Assembly (NCBI RefSeq): GCF_017916515.1
Contig: NZ_JAFMTA010000001.1
Span: 1,415,127 to 1,479,126, forward strand
Direction of reading: 5' to 3'
From: Naasia sp. SYSU D00948
Lineage (GTDB): Bacteria > Actinomycetota > Actinomycetes > Actinomycetales > Microbacteriaceae
DNA length: 64,000 nucleotides
Below, piece after piece: positions 8,140 through 15,742 of this stretch. The notes beneath the pieces were generated by a model. The model had not been told where the DNA came from. It saw only the letters and a program-made list of their open reading frames with translations, and searched no databases. Numbering within the stretch: position 1 is the stretch's first letter; each line of letters starts with the position of its first letter. The position numbers and the translations under genes are program-made.

Positions 8140-9050
8140 GAGGATGCAGCTCCAGAGTGTGAGGAGGTCTCGTGGGCGGTCCCCACGAGCGGGTTGGGGA
8201 TGAGCCACGCGACGATGCGCTCGATGCTGCGCGTGGCACCGGGCGTGCCCGGCTCGTCGAGATGCCCGTGGCGCGTGTCGTCCTCCCGGATGAGGAGGAG
8301 GTCGACTCCGGCCGCGGCGAGCTCTGACGCGAACAGCTCGCCCGAGGAGCGGAGGCTGTCGGCGTCCGAGTTGAGGATGAACACCGGCGGGAGCCCGTGC
8401 AGGTCCTGCGTGCCGGCGAAGGCGTACGGCGAGGCGAGGACGGCGGGCTCGCCGACGTAGTTGATGTTGATCGCGAGGACCGACTCCGGCTCGAAGCGCG
8501 CCTCCTGCGGGAGCGCCTCGATCTTGGCGGCGAGCTCCGGCCGATGGGGCGGGAGCTCCGCGTGCACGAGCGGGTACGCCAGGACGATCGACCGCGGCTG
8601 GACGCGGCCCTCGTCTCGCAGGCGGAGCGAGGCACCGGCGGACAGGTTCGCGCCCGCGCTCGCGCCGCCGAGCGACCAGTGGCCCTCCGGGACTCCGAGG
8701 TCCGCGGAGGTGGCGGCCCACTCGAACGCGGCCGACACCTCCTCGGAGGCCACGGGGAACTGCACGCCCTCGCGCGGCCCGACGTCCAGGTGCGGAGCGA
8801 GGCCGGTGGTCGGCGCGAGCTGGTAGTCGACGGAGACGACGGGGATCCCGCTCGCCGCGATCTGCCGGGCGACCCAGTCCGCCTCGGGCATGTCGAGATC
8901 CCCGAACGCGAAGGCCCCGCCGTGAACCCAGACGAAGCCCGCGAGCGGCGGGTTGTCGAGCTGCCGGTACGTGCGGACCCGCAGCGGGCCGTGCGGTCCC
9001 TCGATCTCGCGGTCGTGGACCTCGAGGGCCCCGATCTCGGCGTCCGTCAT
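8136..9050 (-). CDS. Alpha/beta hydrolase (HSL-type esterase) inside the rha operon
   Basis: A 304-residue hydrolase. The oxyanion motif is HGGAFAFG, the nucleophile Ser sits in GGASAGANL, and a likely acid/His pair is Asp in NSDADSLR and His in TRHGHLD. The open frame extends 49 codons further upstream, but those residues are low-complexity and overlap rhaI; the ATG at 9050 lies 4 bases after the rhaI stop. It overlaps the aldolase start by 4 bases. Its place between rhaI and the aldolase gene suggests it removes acyl groups (acetyl or hydroxycinnamoyl) from rhamnose or rhamnosides after uptake. There is no signal peptide. The substrate is inferred from context only. Confidence 0.82.
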   Translation of the reverse strand: MTDAEIGALEVHDREIEGPHGPLRVRTYRQLDNPPLAGFVWVHGGAFAFGDLDMPEADWVARQIAASGIPVVSVDYQLAPTTGLAPHLDVGPREGVQFPVASEEVSAAFEWAATSADLGVPEGHWSLGGASAGANLSAGASLRLRDEGRVQPRSIVLAYPLVHAELPPHRPELAAKIEALPQEARFEPESVLAININYVGEPAVLASPYAFAGTQDLHGLPPVFILNSDADSLRSSGELFASELAAAGVDLLLIREDDTRHGHLDEPGTPGATRSIERIVAWLIPNPLVGTAHETSSHSGAASS

Positions 9051-9054
9051 CGGT

Positions 9055-10221
9055 TCAGGCGCCCCAGCCGGCCTGGTTGCCGCCGACGCGCTCGGCGTCC
9101 ACCTTCTCCTGGTAGCCGCTCTCGAGGAACGCCCGCATCGGGTCGGCGGGGAGACCGCGCGACTCGCGCCAGGCGGCGAGCTCCGGACGGACGTCACGGT
9201 AGAAGGCGTCCATCATGATGTCGTTCGCGGCGAGGACGTCGCCCGCCTGCTGAGCCGCCGTCAGCGCCTCGCGATCGAGCAGCAGGGCGCGCGCGAGCAT
9301 CTCCTGCACGTTGAGCACGCTGCGGATCTGGCCCGGGATCTTGCGCTCGATGTTGTGGCCCTGGTCGAGCATGAACGCGACTCCGCTGTCCTTGCCGTAC
9401 CCGCCGCCGCGCAGGACCTCGACGAGGATCCGGAACAGCTGGTACGGGTCCGCCGCCCCCACGATCAGGTCGTCGTCGGCGTAGAACCGCGAGTTGAAGT
9501 CGAACGAGCCGAGCTTCCCGAGGCGCAGCAGCTGCATGACGATGAACTCGATGTTCGTTCCCGGCGCGTGGTGGCCGGTGTCGAGGCAGACGAACGCCTT
9601 GTCGCCGAGCGCCGCCACCTGGGCATAGGAGGTGCCCCAGTCGGGAACGTCGGTGTGGTAGAAGGACGGCTCGAAGAACTTGTACTCGAGGACGAGCCGC
9701 TTGCCGTCCGGGATGCGGGCGTAGATCTGCTCGAGGGAGTCGGCGAGGCGGTCCTGGCGCGCGCGCATGTCGTCCTGGCCCGGGTAGTTGGTGCCGTCCG
9801 CGAGCCAGATCTTGAGGTCCTGCGACCCCGTCTCGCCCATGATCTCGATGCACTCGAAGTGGTGATCGATGGCCTTCTGCCGCACACGCTCGTCGAAGTG
9901 CGCGAGGCTGCCGAACTTGTAGTCGTCGTCCTGGAACGTGTTCGAGTTGATCGTGCCCAGCGCGACGCCGAGGCCTTCGGCGTGCTGCCGCAGAGCGGCG
10001 TAGTCGTCGACCTTGTCCCACGGGATGTGCAGCGCGACCTTCGGAGCGAGGCCGGTGAGCTCGTTCACCTTGGCGGCGTCGGCGATCTTCTCGAACGGAT
10101 CGCGGGGGACACCAGGCTGGCCGAACACCCGGAAGCGGGTGCCCGAGTTGCCGAAGGCCCAGGAGGGGAGCTCGATCGCCTGCTCGGCGAGCTGATCGGT
10201 GATGGCGGAGAAGTCGGTCAT
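9055..10221 (-). CDS. rhaI: L-rhamnose isomerase
   Basis: A 388-residue TIM-barrel isomerase of the Pseudomonas stutzeri type rather than the E. coli RhaA type. It interconverts L-rhamnose and L-rhamnulose using divalent metals. Likely ligands lie in LVLEYKFFEPSFYHTD (Glu), CLDTGHHAPGTN (Asp, His) and SFDFNSRFYADDDL (Asp). The start ATG has AGGA 5 bases upstream. It is the first gene of the operon rhaI - esterase - rhaEW - rhaB, transcribed from a promoter with a perfect LacI-type palindrome at its start site. Confidence 0.93.
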   Translation of the reverse strand: MTDFSAITDQLAEQAIELPSWAFGNSGTRFRVFGQPGVPRDPFEKIADAAKVNELTGLAPKVALHIPWDKVDDYAALRQHAEGLGVALGTINSNTFQDDDYKFGSLAHFDERVRQKAIDHHFECIEIMGETGSQDLKIWLADGTNYPGQDDMRARQDRLADSLEQIYARIPDGKRLVLEYKFFEPSFYHTDVPDWGTSYAQVAALGDKAFVCLDTGHHAPGTNIEFIVMQLLRLGKLGSFDFNSRFYADDDLIVGAADPYQLFRILVEVLRGGGYGKDSGVAFMLDQGHNIERKIPGQIRSVLNVQEMLARALLLDREALTAAQQAGDVLAANDIMMDAFYRDVRPELAAWRESRGLPADPMRAFLESGYQEKVDAERVGGNQAGWGA

Positions 10222-10249
10222 TGCCGTCCTAACTGGGCGTCCTTGCCGG

Positions 10250-10290
10250 ATGAATCGATTCATTCTGGAGCGCAGGGGCTCCCGTGTCAA
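10250..10290 (-). promoter_or_regulatory. rha operon promoter with LacI-family operator
   Basis: On the minus strand TTGACA (10290-10285), 17 bases, then CAGAAT (10267-10262). The perfect 14-bp palindrome ATGAATCGATTCAT (10263-10250) overlaps the end of the -10 element and the transcription start, the best place for a repressor to block initiation. The same core occurs at 16835, 23553 and 24866. Confidence 0.75.
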
Positions 10291-10349
10291 TCTATTCCGC
10301 TCGGCGCGCCCGCCCCAAGGGGAGGGATGGTCGCGGTGCGCGAGGAGTA

Positions 10350-10378
10350 GTGACACGTGCAAGTGATTCTGGCACACT
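10350..10378 (+). promoter_or_regulatory. GH43 promoter with shared CACGTG operator
   Basis: GTGACA (10350-10355) could be the -35, with CACACT (10373-10378) as -10 after 17 bases; the ATG at 10385 would then be the first transcribed codon. TGACACGTGCAAGT (10351-10364) recurs exactly at 12508-12521 before the first importer. It covers the -35 at both places. Confidence 0.5.
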
Positions 10379-10384
10379 GCCCGC

Positions 10385-11458
10385 ATGACTCTTCAGCAGG
10401 GCGAGGTCGCCCCTCCCGCCGTCCGAACGTCGATCCGGCCCGGAGAGGTGTGGCTCGACACCGCCGGCAACCGCATCCAGGCGCACGGGGGATCCGTGAT
10501 CGCGGTCGACGGCGTCTTCTACTGGTACGGCGAGAACAAGGAGTTCACGACGCCCGGCAGCGACATCTGGCACTGGGGCGTGCGCTGCTACTCGTCGACG
10601 GATCTCTACAACTGGGAGGACCGGGGCCTCATCATCCCCCCGGACGAGGACGACCCGACCTCGCCGCTGCATCCCACGCAATACCTCGACCGCCCGCACA
10701 TCATCTACAACGAGCGCAGCGGCCGGTTCGTCTGCTGGATCAAGGTCATGACGAAGGGGGAGGCGACTCAGCGGTCCACGGTCCTCGTCGCGGACTCGAT
10801 CCTCGGCCCGTACCGCATCGTCCGGTCCTGGATCCGCCCGCTCAGCATGCATGCCGGCGACTTCGACCTGGTGGTCGACCCGAGCGACGGCAAGGGCTAC
10901 TACTACTTCGAGCGCGTGCACTCGGAGCTGATCTGCGCCGACCTCACCGACGACTACACCGATGTGACGGGCTACTACTCGACGCACTTCCCGCAGCCGC
11001 AGCCGCCGTACGTCCGCGAGGCCCCCGCGTACTTCCGCCGGGGCGGCTCGCACTACCTCATCACCTCCGGCACGACCGGGTACTACCCGAACCAGTCGGA
11101 GGTCGCGATCGCGAAGACGTACCACGGGCCGTTCACCGTGCTCGGGGACCCGCATCCGACCGACGCGTCCCGGACGTCGTTCCGGACGCAGATCTCGTCG
11201 GTGTTCAAGCACCCCGGCAAGAAGGACCTCTACATCGCGCTCGGGGACCGGTGGCTGCCGAACTACCACGCGGACGGGGCCCAGGCGCGGGACGCCTTCG
11301 AGGAGTACTACCGGCGGCACGACCTCACCGTCCCGCTCGAGGAGTTCGCCGAGGTCAACACGTCGATCGCCGACTACGTCTGGCTGCCCATCCGCTTCGA
11401 GGGCGACATGGCGCTCATCGACTGGCGCGACGAGTGGCGGGTCGAGGACTTCGACTGA
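10385..11458 (+). CDS. Glycoside hydrolase family 43 enzyme, exo-beta-1,3-galactanase-like
   Basis: A 357-residue five-bladed beta-propeller protein. WLDTAGNRIQAHGGSVI, FYWYGENKE and the blade repeat CYSSTDLYNWEDRGL match the galactanase-type branch of GH43, whose members trim beta-1,3-galactan of arabinogalactan proteins. The conserved region starts about 18 residues after the ATG. There is no signal peptide or binding module, so it probably acts in the cytoplasm on imported oligosaccharides. Arabinogalactans often carry terminal rhamnose, which fits the surrounding rhamnosidases. The branch assignment is by motif memory, not by alignment. Confidence 0.75.
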   Translation: MTLQQGEVAPPAVRTSIRPGEVWLDTAGNRIQAHGGSVIAVDGVFYWYGENKEFTTPGSDIWHWGVRCYSSTDLYNWEDRGLIIPPDEDDPTSPLHPTQYLDRPHIIYNERSGRFVCWIKVMTKGEATQRSTVLVADSILGPYRIVRSWIRPLSMHAGDFDLVVDPSDGKGYYYFERVHSELICADLTDDYTDVTGYYSTHFPQPQPPYVREAPAYFRRGGSHYLITSGTTGYYPNQSEVAIAKTYHGPFTVLGDPHPTDASRTSFRTQISSVFKHPGKKDLYIALGDRWLPNYHADGAQARDAFEEYYRRHDLTVPLEEFAEVNTSIADYVWLPIRFEGDMALIDWRDEWRVEDFD

Positions 11459-11462
11459 CCCG

Positions 11463-12434
11463 TCAGGTCGAGGCGCGCTCGACCACCTGGGCCCGCTCGG
11501 GGAGGAGGACCTCCGCGCCCTCCTCCCCGCGGGCGATCCCGGCGACGCTGGCCGCGAAGGCGGCGACGAACTCGGTCACGTCGGATTCCACGGTCGACAG
11601 GGCCGGCACCGCGAGCGGTCCCAGCGGGTGATTGTCGACCCCGATGACCGCGATCCTTCCCGGGACCGGCACCCCCGTGTCGTGGGCCGCCGCGAGCACG
11701 GCGAAGGCCACCTCGTCGTTGTACGCGCAGACCGCGTCGGGAGCGGGGTCGGCGTCCAGCAGGGAGGCGAGCTCCCGGCCTGCCTGGGCCCGGTCGTCCG
11801 GCACGGTCAGCAGCAGGGGCTCGGGGAGGCCGAGCCGCTCGGCCGTCGACCGGATCGCCCGCCAGCGGATCTCCGACGTCGGCTGGAGCTCGGGCCGGGA
11901 CGGCGCCGCGTACGCCAGCACCCGTCGCCCCCGGCCGGCCAGGTACTCGACCTGCGCGGTCGCCGCCCCGGCCAGGAAGCCGTCCAGACCGGGGAACGCG
12001 GGGCGGACCGGGACCGAGAACTGCTGACGGAGGTCGGTGAACGCGGCCTCCTCCTCGCCGGCCGAGGAGAGCACGACGGCGGGGGCGAGATCCACGGACG
12101 CCCCCCGCTCGTCCTCGGTGCCGAGCTGCCAGACGAGGTGGAGGCCGTGCTCGCGGAGCGCGAGCCCCAGCTGAGTGACGATGCCCGCCGCCACGAAGTC
12201 GGTCGCGTGCTGGAGGCCGGGGGTCAGCATGAGCACGAGGGTGCTGCGAGCTCCGCGCAGCAGGCGGGCGGGTCCGTACGGCCGGTAGCCCAAGCGCTCG
12301 GCCGCGTCGAGGACGCGCTGTCTGGTCGCCTCGGGTATGGTCTGCCGGGTGTCGCCGTTCAGCACGTAGCTGACGGTGGCCCGGGACAGGCCCGCCTCGC
12401 GCGCGACGTCGGTGCTGGTGACGCGGCCGCTCAT
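11463..12434 (-). CDS. LacI family transcriptional regulator 1
   Basis: A 323-residue repressor. The N-terminal HTH is TSTDVAREAGLSRATVSYVLNGD, followed by hinge GYRPYGPARLLR and a periplasmic-binding-protein-like effector domain ending ALSTVESDV. It is convergent with GH43 (4 bases between stops) and divergent from the first importer. Both targets carry TGACACGTGCAAGT, so it most likely controls these two units and, through the second CACGTG at 12498, itself. The ATG overlaps the stop of a possible 10-residue mini-ORF (ATGA). Confidence 0.85.
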   Translation of the reverse strand: MSGRVTSTDVAREAGLSRATVSYVLNGDTRQTIPEATRQRVLDAAERLGYRPYGPARLLRGARSTLVLMLTPGLQHATDFVAAGIVTQLGLALREHGLHLVWQLGTEDERGASVDLAPAVVLSSAGEEEAAFTDLRQQFSVPVRPAFPGLDGFLAGAATAQVEYLAGRGRRVLAYAAPSRPELQPTSEIRWRAIRSTAERLGLPEPLLLTVPDDRAQAGRELASLLDADPAPDAVCAYNDEVAFAVLAAAHDTGVPVPGRIAVIGVDNHPLGPLAVPALSTVESDVTEFVAAFAASVAGIARGEEGAEVLLPERAQVVERAST

Positions 12435-12463
12435 GCCCGATCGTCTCCGGTTCCGTGGCTCAT
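12431..12463 (-). CDS. Possible leaderless 10-residue mini-ORF coupled to lacI 1
   Basis: ATG followed by codons for MSHGTGDDRA and a TGA that overlaps the lacI 1 ATG. TACGGT (12475-12470) lies exactly 6 bases upstream of this ATG, as at the leaderless genes elsewhere in the window. If real, the regulator is translated by coupling from the mini-ORF; lacI 1 itself has only GGAGACGATCGGGC before its ATG, a distant Shine-Dalgarno. Confidence 0.35.
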   Translation of the reverse strand: MSHGTGDDRA

Positions 12464-12497
12464 GGCGACACCGTAGTGCACCGGAATCCTCGCCGTA

Positions 12498-12536
12498 CAC
12501 GTGCCATTGACACGTGCAAGTAGACCGCTCTACCAT
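12498..12536 (+). promoter_or_regulatory. Promoter and tandem CACGTG operators of importer 1
   Basis: TTGACA (12507-12512), 18 bases, TACCAT (12531-12536). Two CACGTG cores lie at 12498-12503 and 12511-12516, 13 bases apart. The second is part of the 14-base site shared with the GH43 promoter. The first lies in the upstream region of divergent lacI 1. Confidence 0.6.
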
Positions 12537-12582
12537 CGCCTCGATCGGGACAACGACGCCCGACGGACACCAGGAGGTCCTC

Positions 12583-13851
12583 ATGCGGCAGAAGCTCGCC
12601 GTCACCGCCGCCGGCGCCGCCCTCGCTCTCGTTCTGAGCGGTTGCGGGGGAGGCAGCAGCAGCGGCCAGGCCTCGTCGGACGGCCCCCTCGAGATCTCGT
12701 TCCTCACGGGATCCGCGGAGGGCACCGGCAGCGCCTTCACCATGCAGAAGCTCGTCGACGACTACGGCAGTGACGCCGCTCTCGAGATGGACTATCTCGG
12801 CGCGGACATGGATCAGAAGATCCAGCTCCTCGCATCGCAGGACGCCCTTCCGACGTTCTTCCAGATCGGCACCCCCTCCCAGGTCGTCGACCTGTACGAG
12901 GCGGACAAGATCGTCGACCTCGAGCCGGTCCTCGAGGATCTCGGCGTCCTCGACAACCTGAGCCCGCTGTCGATCGACATCATCAAGAAGACCTACGGCG
13001 GCAGGCTGCTGGGTCTCCCGCTCGAGGTCGCGATCGAGGGCTTCTGGTACAACACCGCGCTCTTCGAGGAGAACGGCATCGAGCCGCCGCAGACCTGGGA
13101 CGACCTCGCCGCGGCCGCCGAGACCCTGAAGGCCGCGGGCATCCAGCCCTTCGCGACCGCGGGGAAGGCGGGCTGGCCCGTCACGCGGCTCGTCAGCGGG
13201 TACATCCACCGCGAGGTCGGCCCGGACGCCTTCACCGCGATCCACGACGGCGACGCCGCCTTCACCGACCCGGAGTACGTCGCCGGCGCCCAGGCCGTCG
13301 CGGACTTCGCGGCCGCCGGCTACTTCGGCGAGGCGCCGGGCGCACTCGACTACGCCCCGGCGCAGGACCTCTTCCTGCAGGGGAAGGCGGGCATGTACTA
13401 CATGGGGTCCTGGGCGATCAGCGACTTCAACAAGACCGACCTCAACAAGATCGGCGCCGAGAACATCGGCTGGTTCCCGATCCCCGCGGTCGACGGCGGG
13501 GCGGGCGACGTGGGCCAGACCCCGGCGAACGTGGGTCTCCCGATGGCGGTCACGGCGAAGACCCTCACGCCCGAGGTGAAGGAGTTCCTCAAGTACCTCG
13601 TCGAGAACTACGGCGACGTCGCGATGGAGGACCTGGACCTCATCACCGGCTTCGCGACCGACGTCGAGCCCGACTCGCCCCTGGTCGCCGAGACCGCGCA
13701 GCGCATCGCCGGCATCACGGAGTCGGTCGGCTGGTTCGAGGCGAAGCAGGGACCCGAGGGCACCTCCGCCTCACAGCAGGGCGGCACCGCACTGATCTCC
13801 GGGACACTCACTCCGCAGCAGTTCATGGAGCAGGTCCAGGCCGCACAGTAG
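12583..13851 (+). CDS. ABC transporter sugar-binding lipoprotein, importer 1
   Basis: A 422-residue extracytoplasmic solute-binding protein of the carbohydrate family. It has a lipoprotein signal with lipobox LVLSGC near residue 23, then a Gly/Ser linker. The body shows the usual two-lobe features (FLTGSAEGTG, GLPLEVAIEGFWYNTALFEENGIEPPQTWDDL, MGSWAISDF). The ATG at 12583 is chosen over an upstream in-frame start because it has AGGAGG 5 bases before it and gives a clean signal peptide. It is followed by two permease genes and no ATPase gene. The ligand is probably a galactan- or rhamnose-containing oligosaccharide, from context. Confidence 0.9.
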   Translation: MRQKLAVTAAGAALALVLSGCGGGSSSGQASSDGPLEISFLTGSAEGTGSAFTMQKLVDDYGSDAALEMDYLGADMDQKIQLLASQDALPTFFQIGTPSQVVDLYEADKIVDLEPVLEDLGVLDNLSPLSIDIIKKTYGGRLLGLPLEVAIEGFWYNTALFEENGIEPPQTWDDLAAAAETLKAAGIQPFATAGKAGWPVTRLVSGYIHREVGPDAFTAIHDGDAAFTDPEYVAGAQAVADFAAAGYFGEAPGALDYAPAQDLFLQGKAGMYYMGSWAISDFNKTDLNKIGAENIGWFPIPAVDGGAGDVGQTPANVGLPMAVTAKTLTPEVKEFLKYLVENYGDVAMEDLDLITGFATDVEPDSPLVAETAQRIAGITESVGWFEAKQGPEGTSASQQGGTALISGTLTPQQFMEQVQAAQ

Positions 13852-13866
13852 TCGCGGACCGATCGA

Positions 13867-13904
13867 GCGGCGGGTCCGGGGCGCTCCGACCCCGGGCCCG
13901 CCGC
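13867..13904 (+). promoter_or_regulatory. Strong intercistronic hairpin after the importer 1 binding protein
   Basis: A 15-bp stem (13867-13881 with 13890-13904, one G-U pair) and an 8-base loop, in the 75-base gap before the first permease gene. No T-run follows, so it probably stabilises the upstream mRNA or partly stops transcription, giving more binding protein than permease. Importer 2 has the same arrangement at 26281. Confidence 0.6.
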
Positions 13905-13926
13905 TTCCACGAACGAGGGGGATCGA

Positions 13927-14808
13927 ATGGACAAGGTCCTGAGCGACCGCCGCGCGATCGCGGTGTTCCTCGCACCCGCGCTGCTCCTGTACAGCGCCAT
14001 CATGCTCGTGCCGATCGTGTGGTCGGCGGGCTACACCTTCGTCGACGGCGACCCGATCACCGGCTTCGAGTGGGTGGGCCTCGGCAACTACGCGCGCCTG
14101 CTCGGCGACTCGGGGTTCTGGGACGCGACCTGGCTGAGCGTCCGGTACGCGGTCGTCGCCACAGTGCTGCAGGTCGCCGCGGGCCTCGGGCTCTCCCTCC
14201 TGTACGTCTTCGTCCTCCGGCGCTCGTCGGCGCTGATCCGGACGCTCGTCTTCTTCCCGATGGTGCTCCCGACGGCCGCGGTCGCACAGATGTTCGTCAA
14301 GCTGTTCGAGCTGGTCCCGCAGCCGGGACCGCTGAACGCGCTCGCCACCTCGCTCGGGTTCGGCGCGACCGACTGGCTCGGCCGGCCGGACACCGCGTTC
14401 GCGGTGATCGTCCTCATGGACGTCTGGCGGTCGATGGGGTTCTACGCGGTGCTGCTCTACGCCGGCCTCGTCACCATCCCCGACGACGTGATCGAGGCCG
14501 CGAGGCTGGACGGCGCGCACCGCTGGAAGCTCGTGCGCCACATCGTGCTCCCGTCGATCCTCCCCGTCCTCGTCTCGGCGCTGATCTTCAGCATCAACGG
14601 CAGCATCAAGGTCTTCGACTCGATCTACGCCCTCACGGGCGGCGGCCCGAACGGGGCGACGACCCCGCTCACGCTGCTGATGTTCCGGACCTCGTTCAAC
14701 TTCATGGAGTACGGCTACGGCAGCACGATCGCGATGGCGCTCACGGTGCTGAGCCTCGTCGTCACGGTGGCGATCTTCCGCGGCGCCCGGAAGGACCTCA
14801 CCTCGTGA
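13927..14808 (+). CDS. ABC sugar transporter permease, importer 1 (MalF-like)
   Basis: A 293-residue membrane protein with six hydrophobic segments and the EAA loop (IEAARLDGAHRWKLVRHIVLPSILP) that contacts the ATPase. FFPMVLPTAAVAQMF and IYALTGGGPNGATTPLTLLMF are standard for sugar-type MalF permeases. The ATG follows GAGGGGGATCGA. Its stop overlaps the next gene by 4 bases. Confidence 0.9.
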   Translation: MDKVLSDRRAIAVFLAPALLLYSAIMLVPIVWSAGYTFVDGDPITGFEWVGLGNYARLLGDSGFWDATWLSVRYAVVATVLQVAAGLGLSLLYVFVLRRSSALIRTLVFFPMVLPTAAVAQMFVKLFELVPQPGPLNALATSLGFGATDWLGRPDTAFAVIVLMDVWRSMGFYAVLLYAGLVTIPDDVIEAARLDGAHRWKLVRHIVLPSILPVLVSALIFSINGSIKVFDSIYALTGGGPNGATTPLTLLMFRTSFNFMEYGYGSTIAMALTVLSLVVTVAIFRGARKDLTS

Positions 14809-15695
14809 CCGCCATGGCCTCCTCGCTGGAATCCCGGAATCTGGCCGCGGCTCGGCCGCGTCGCGCGTCGTCCGCGCTCAAGATCGTGCTCGGCGGCCTC
14901 GGCATCGCCGTGCTCGTCCTCGTCTACGTCGTGCCGCTGCTCTGGCTGTTCGCCTCGTCCCTGAAGTCGCCGGACGAGTTCAGCCTGAAGCCCATGTGGT
15001 CCCTTCCCGAAGGGCTGCACTGGCAGAACTACGCCGACGCATGGACCCGCGGCAACATGGCGGCGTACATCGCCAACAGCGCGGTCGCGACCTTCCCGGC
15101 CATCCTGCTCCTGCTGCTGACCGGAGTGATGGCGGGCTTCGCGCTCGAGGTGCTGCGCTGGCGGGGCCGGAACGTGGTCCTGCTCACGTTCCTGACGGGT
15201 CTCATGGTCCCGCTGCAGATGATCCTGCTGCCGCTGTTCACGATGTACATCCGGGCAGGACTGCTGAACAGTCCGATCGCGCTGATCCTGACCTACACCG
15301 CCACGGGCCTTCCGCTGACGGTGTTCCTGATGGCGGGGTACTACCGCTCTCTGCCGCGCGAGATCATCGAGGCCGCGGTCGTCGACGGCGCCAGCATCTA
15401 CCGGGTCTTCTTCTCGATCTCGCTGCCGATGCTGCGCAACGCGATCCTCACGATCGCGATCGTGCAGTTCTTCTTCTTCTGGAACGACCTGCTGTTCGCG
15501 CTCACCTTCACGACGACGAACGACTCGCGGACGATCCAGGCCGGTCTGCTCAGCTTCGTCGGGCAGTTCGGTCAGACCGAGTGGGGACCGACGTTCGCGT
15601 CGATCTGCATCTCGATCGTGCCGACGCTGCTCATCTACCTGGTGCTCAACCAGCGCGTGATGAAGGGCCTCACCGAGGGGGCGGTCAAGGGCTGA
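14805..15695 (+). CDS. ABC sugar transporter permease, importer 1 (MalG-like)
   Basis: A 296-residue permease with six predicted membrane segments and the MalG-type EAA loop (EIIEAAVVDGASIYRVFFSISLPMLR). It ends with NQRVMKGLTEGAVKG, the standard C-terminus of this class. GTG at 14805 overlaps the previous stop (GTGA), which favours it over the ATG three codons later. Last gene of the importer 1 operon; an ATPase must come from elsewhere in the genome. Confidence 0.9.
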   Translation: MTAMASSLESRNLAAARPRRASSALKIVLGGLGIAVLVLVYVVPLLWLFASSLKSPDEFSLKPMWSLPEGLHWQNYADAWTRGNMAAYIANSAVATFPAILLLLLTGVMAGFALEVLRWRGRNVVLLTFLTGLMVPLQMILLPLFTMYIRAGLLNSPIALILTYTATGLPLTVFLMAGYYRSLPREIIEAAVVDGASIYRVFFSISLPMLRNAILTIAIVQFFFFWNDLLFALTFTTTNDSRTIQAGLLSFVGQFGQTEWGPTFASICISIVPTLLIYLVLNQRVMKGLTEGAVKG

Positions 15696-15742
15696 GCCGG
15701 GTCGGCCCGCAGGGGCGAGGGGCCCGCCGCAGGCTCGGACCG

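Noticed and set aside
6145-8460. A plus-strand open frame of about 770 codons opposite rhaEW
   Set aside because: It is antisense to an enzyme with intact aldolase and SDR motifs and has biased composition only.
8136-9197. Longer version of the rha-operon esterase starting at 9197
   Set aside because: The extra 49 residues are Arg/Ser/Pro-rich and overlap rhaI; the ATG at 9050 fits the operon spacing.
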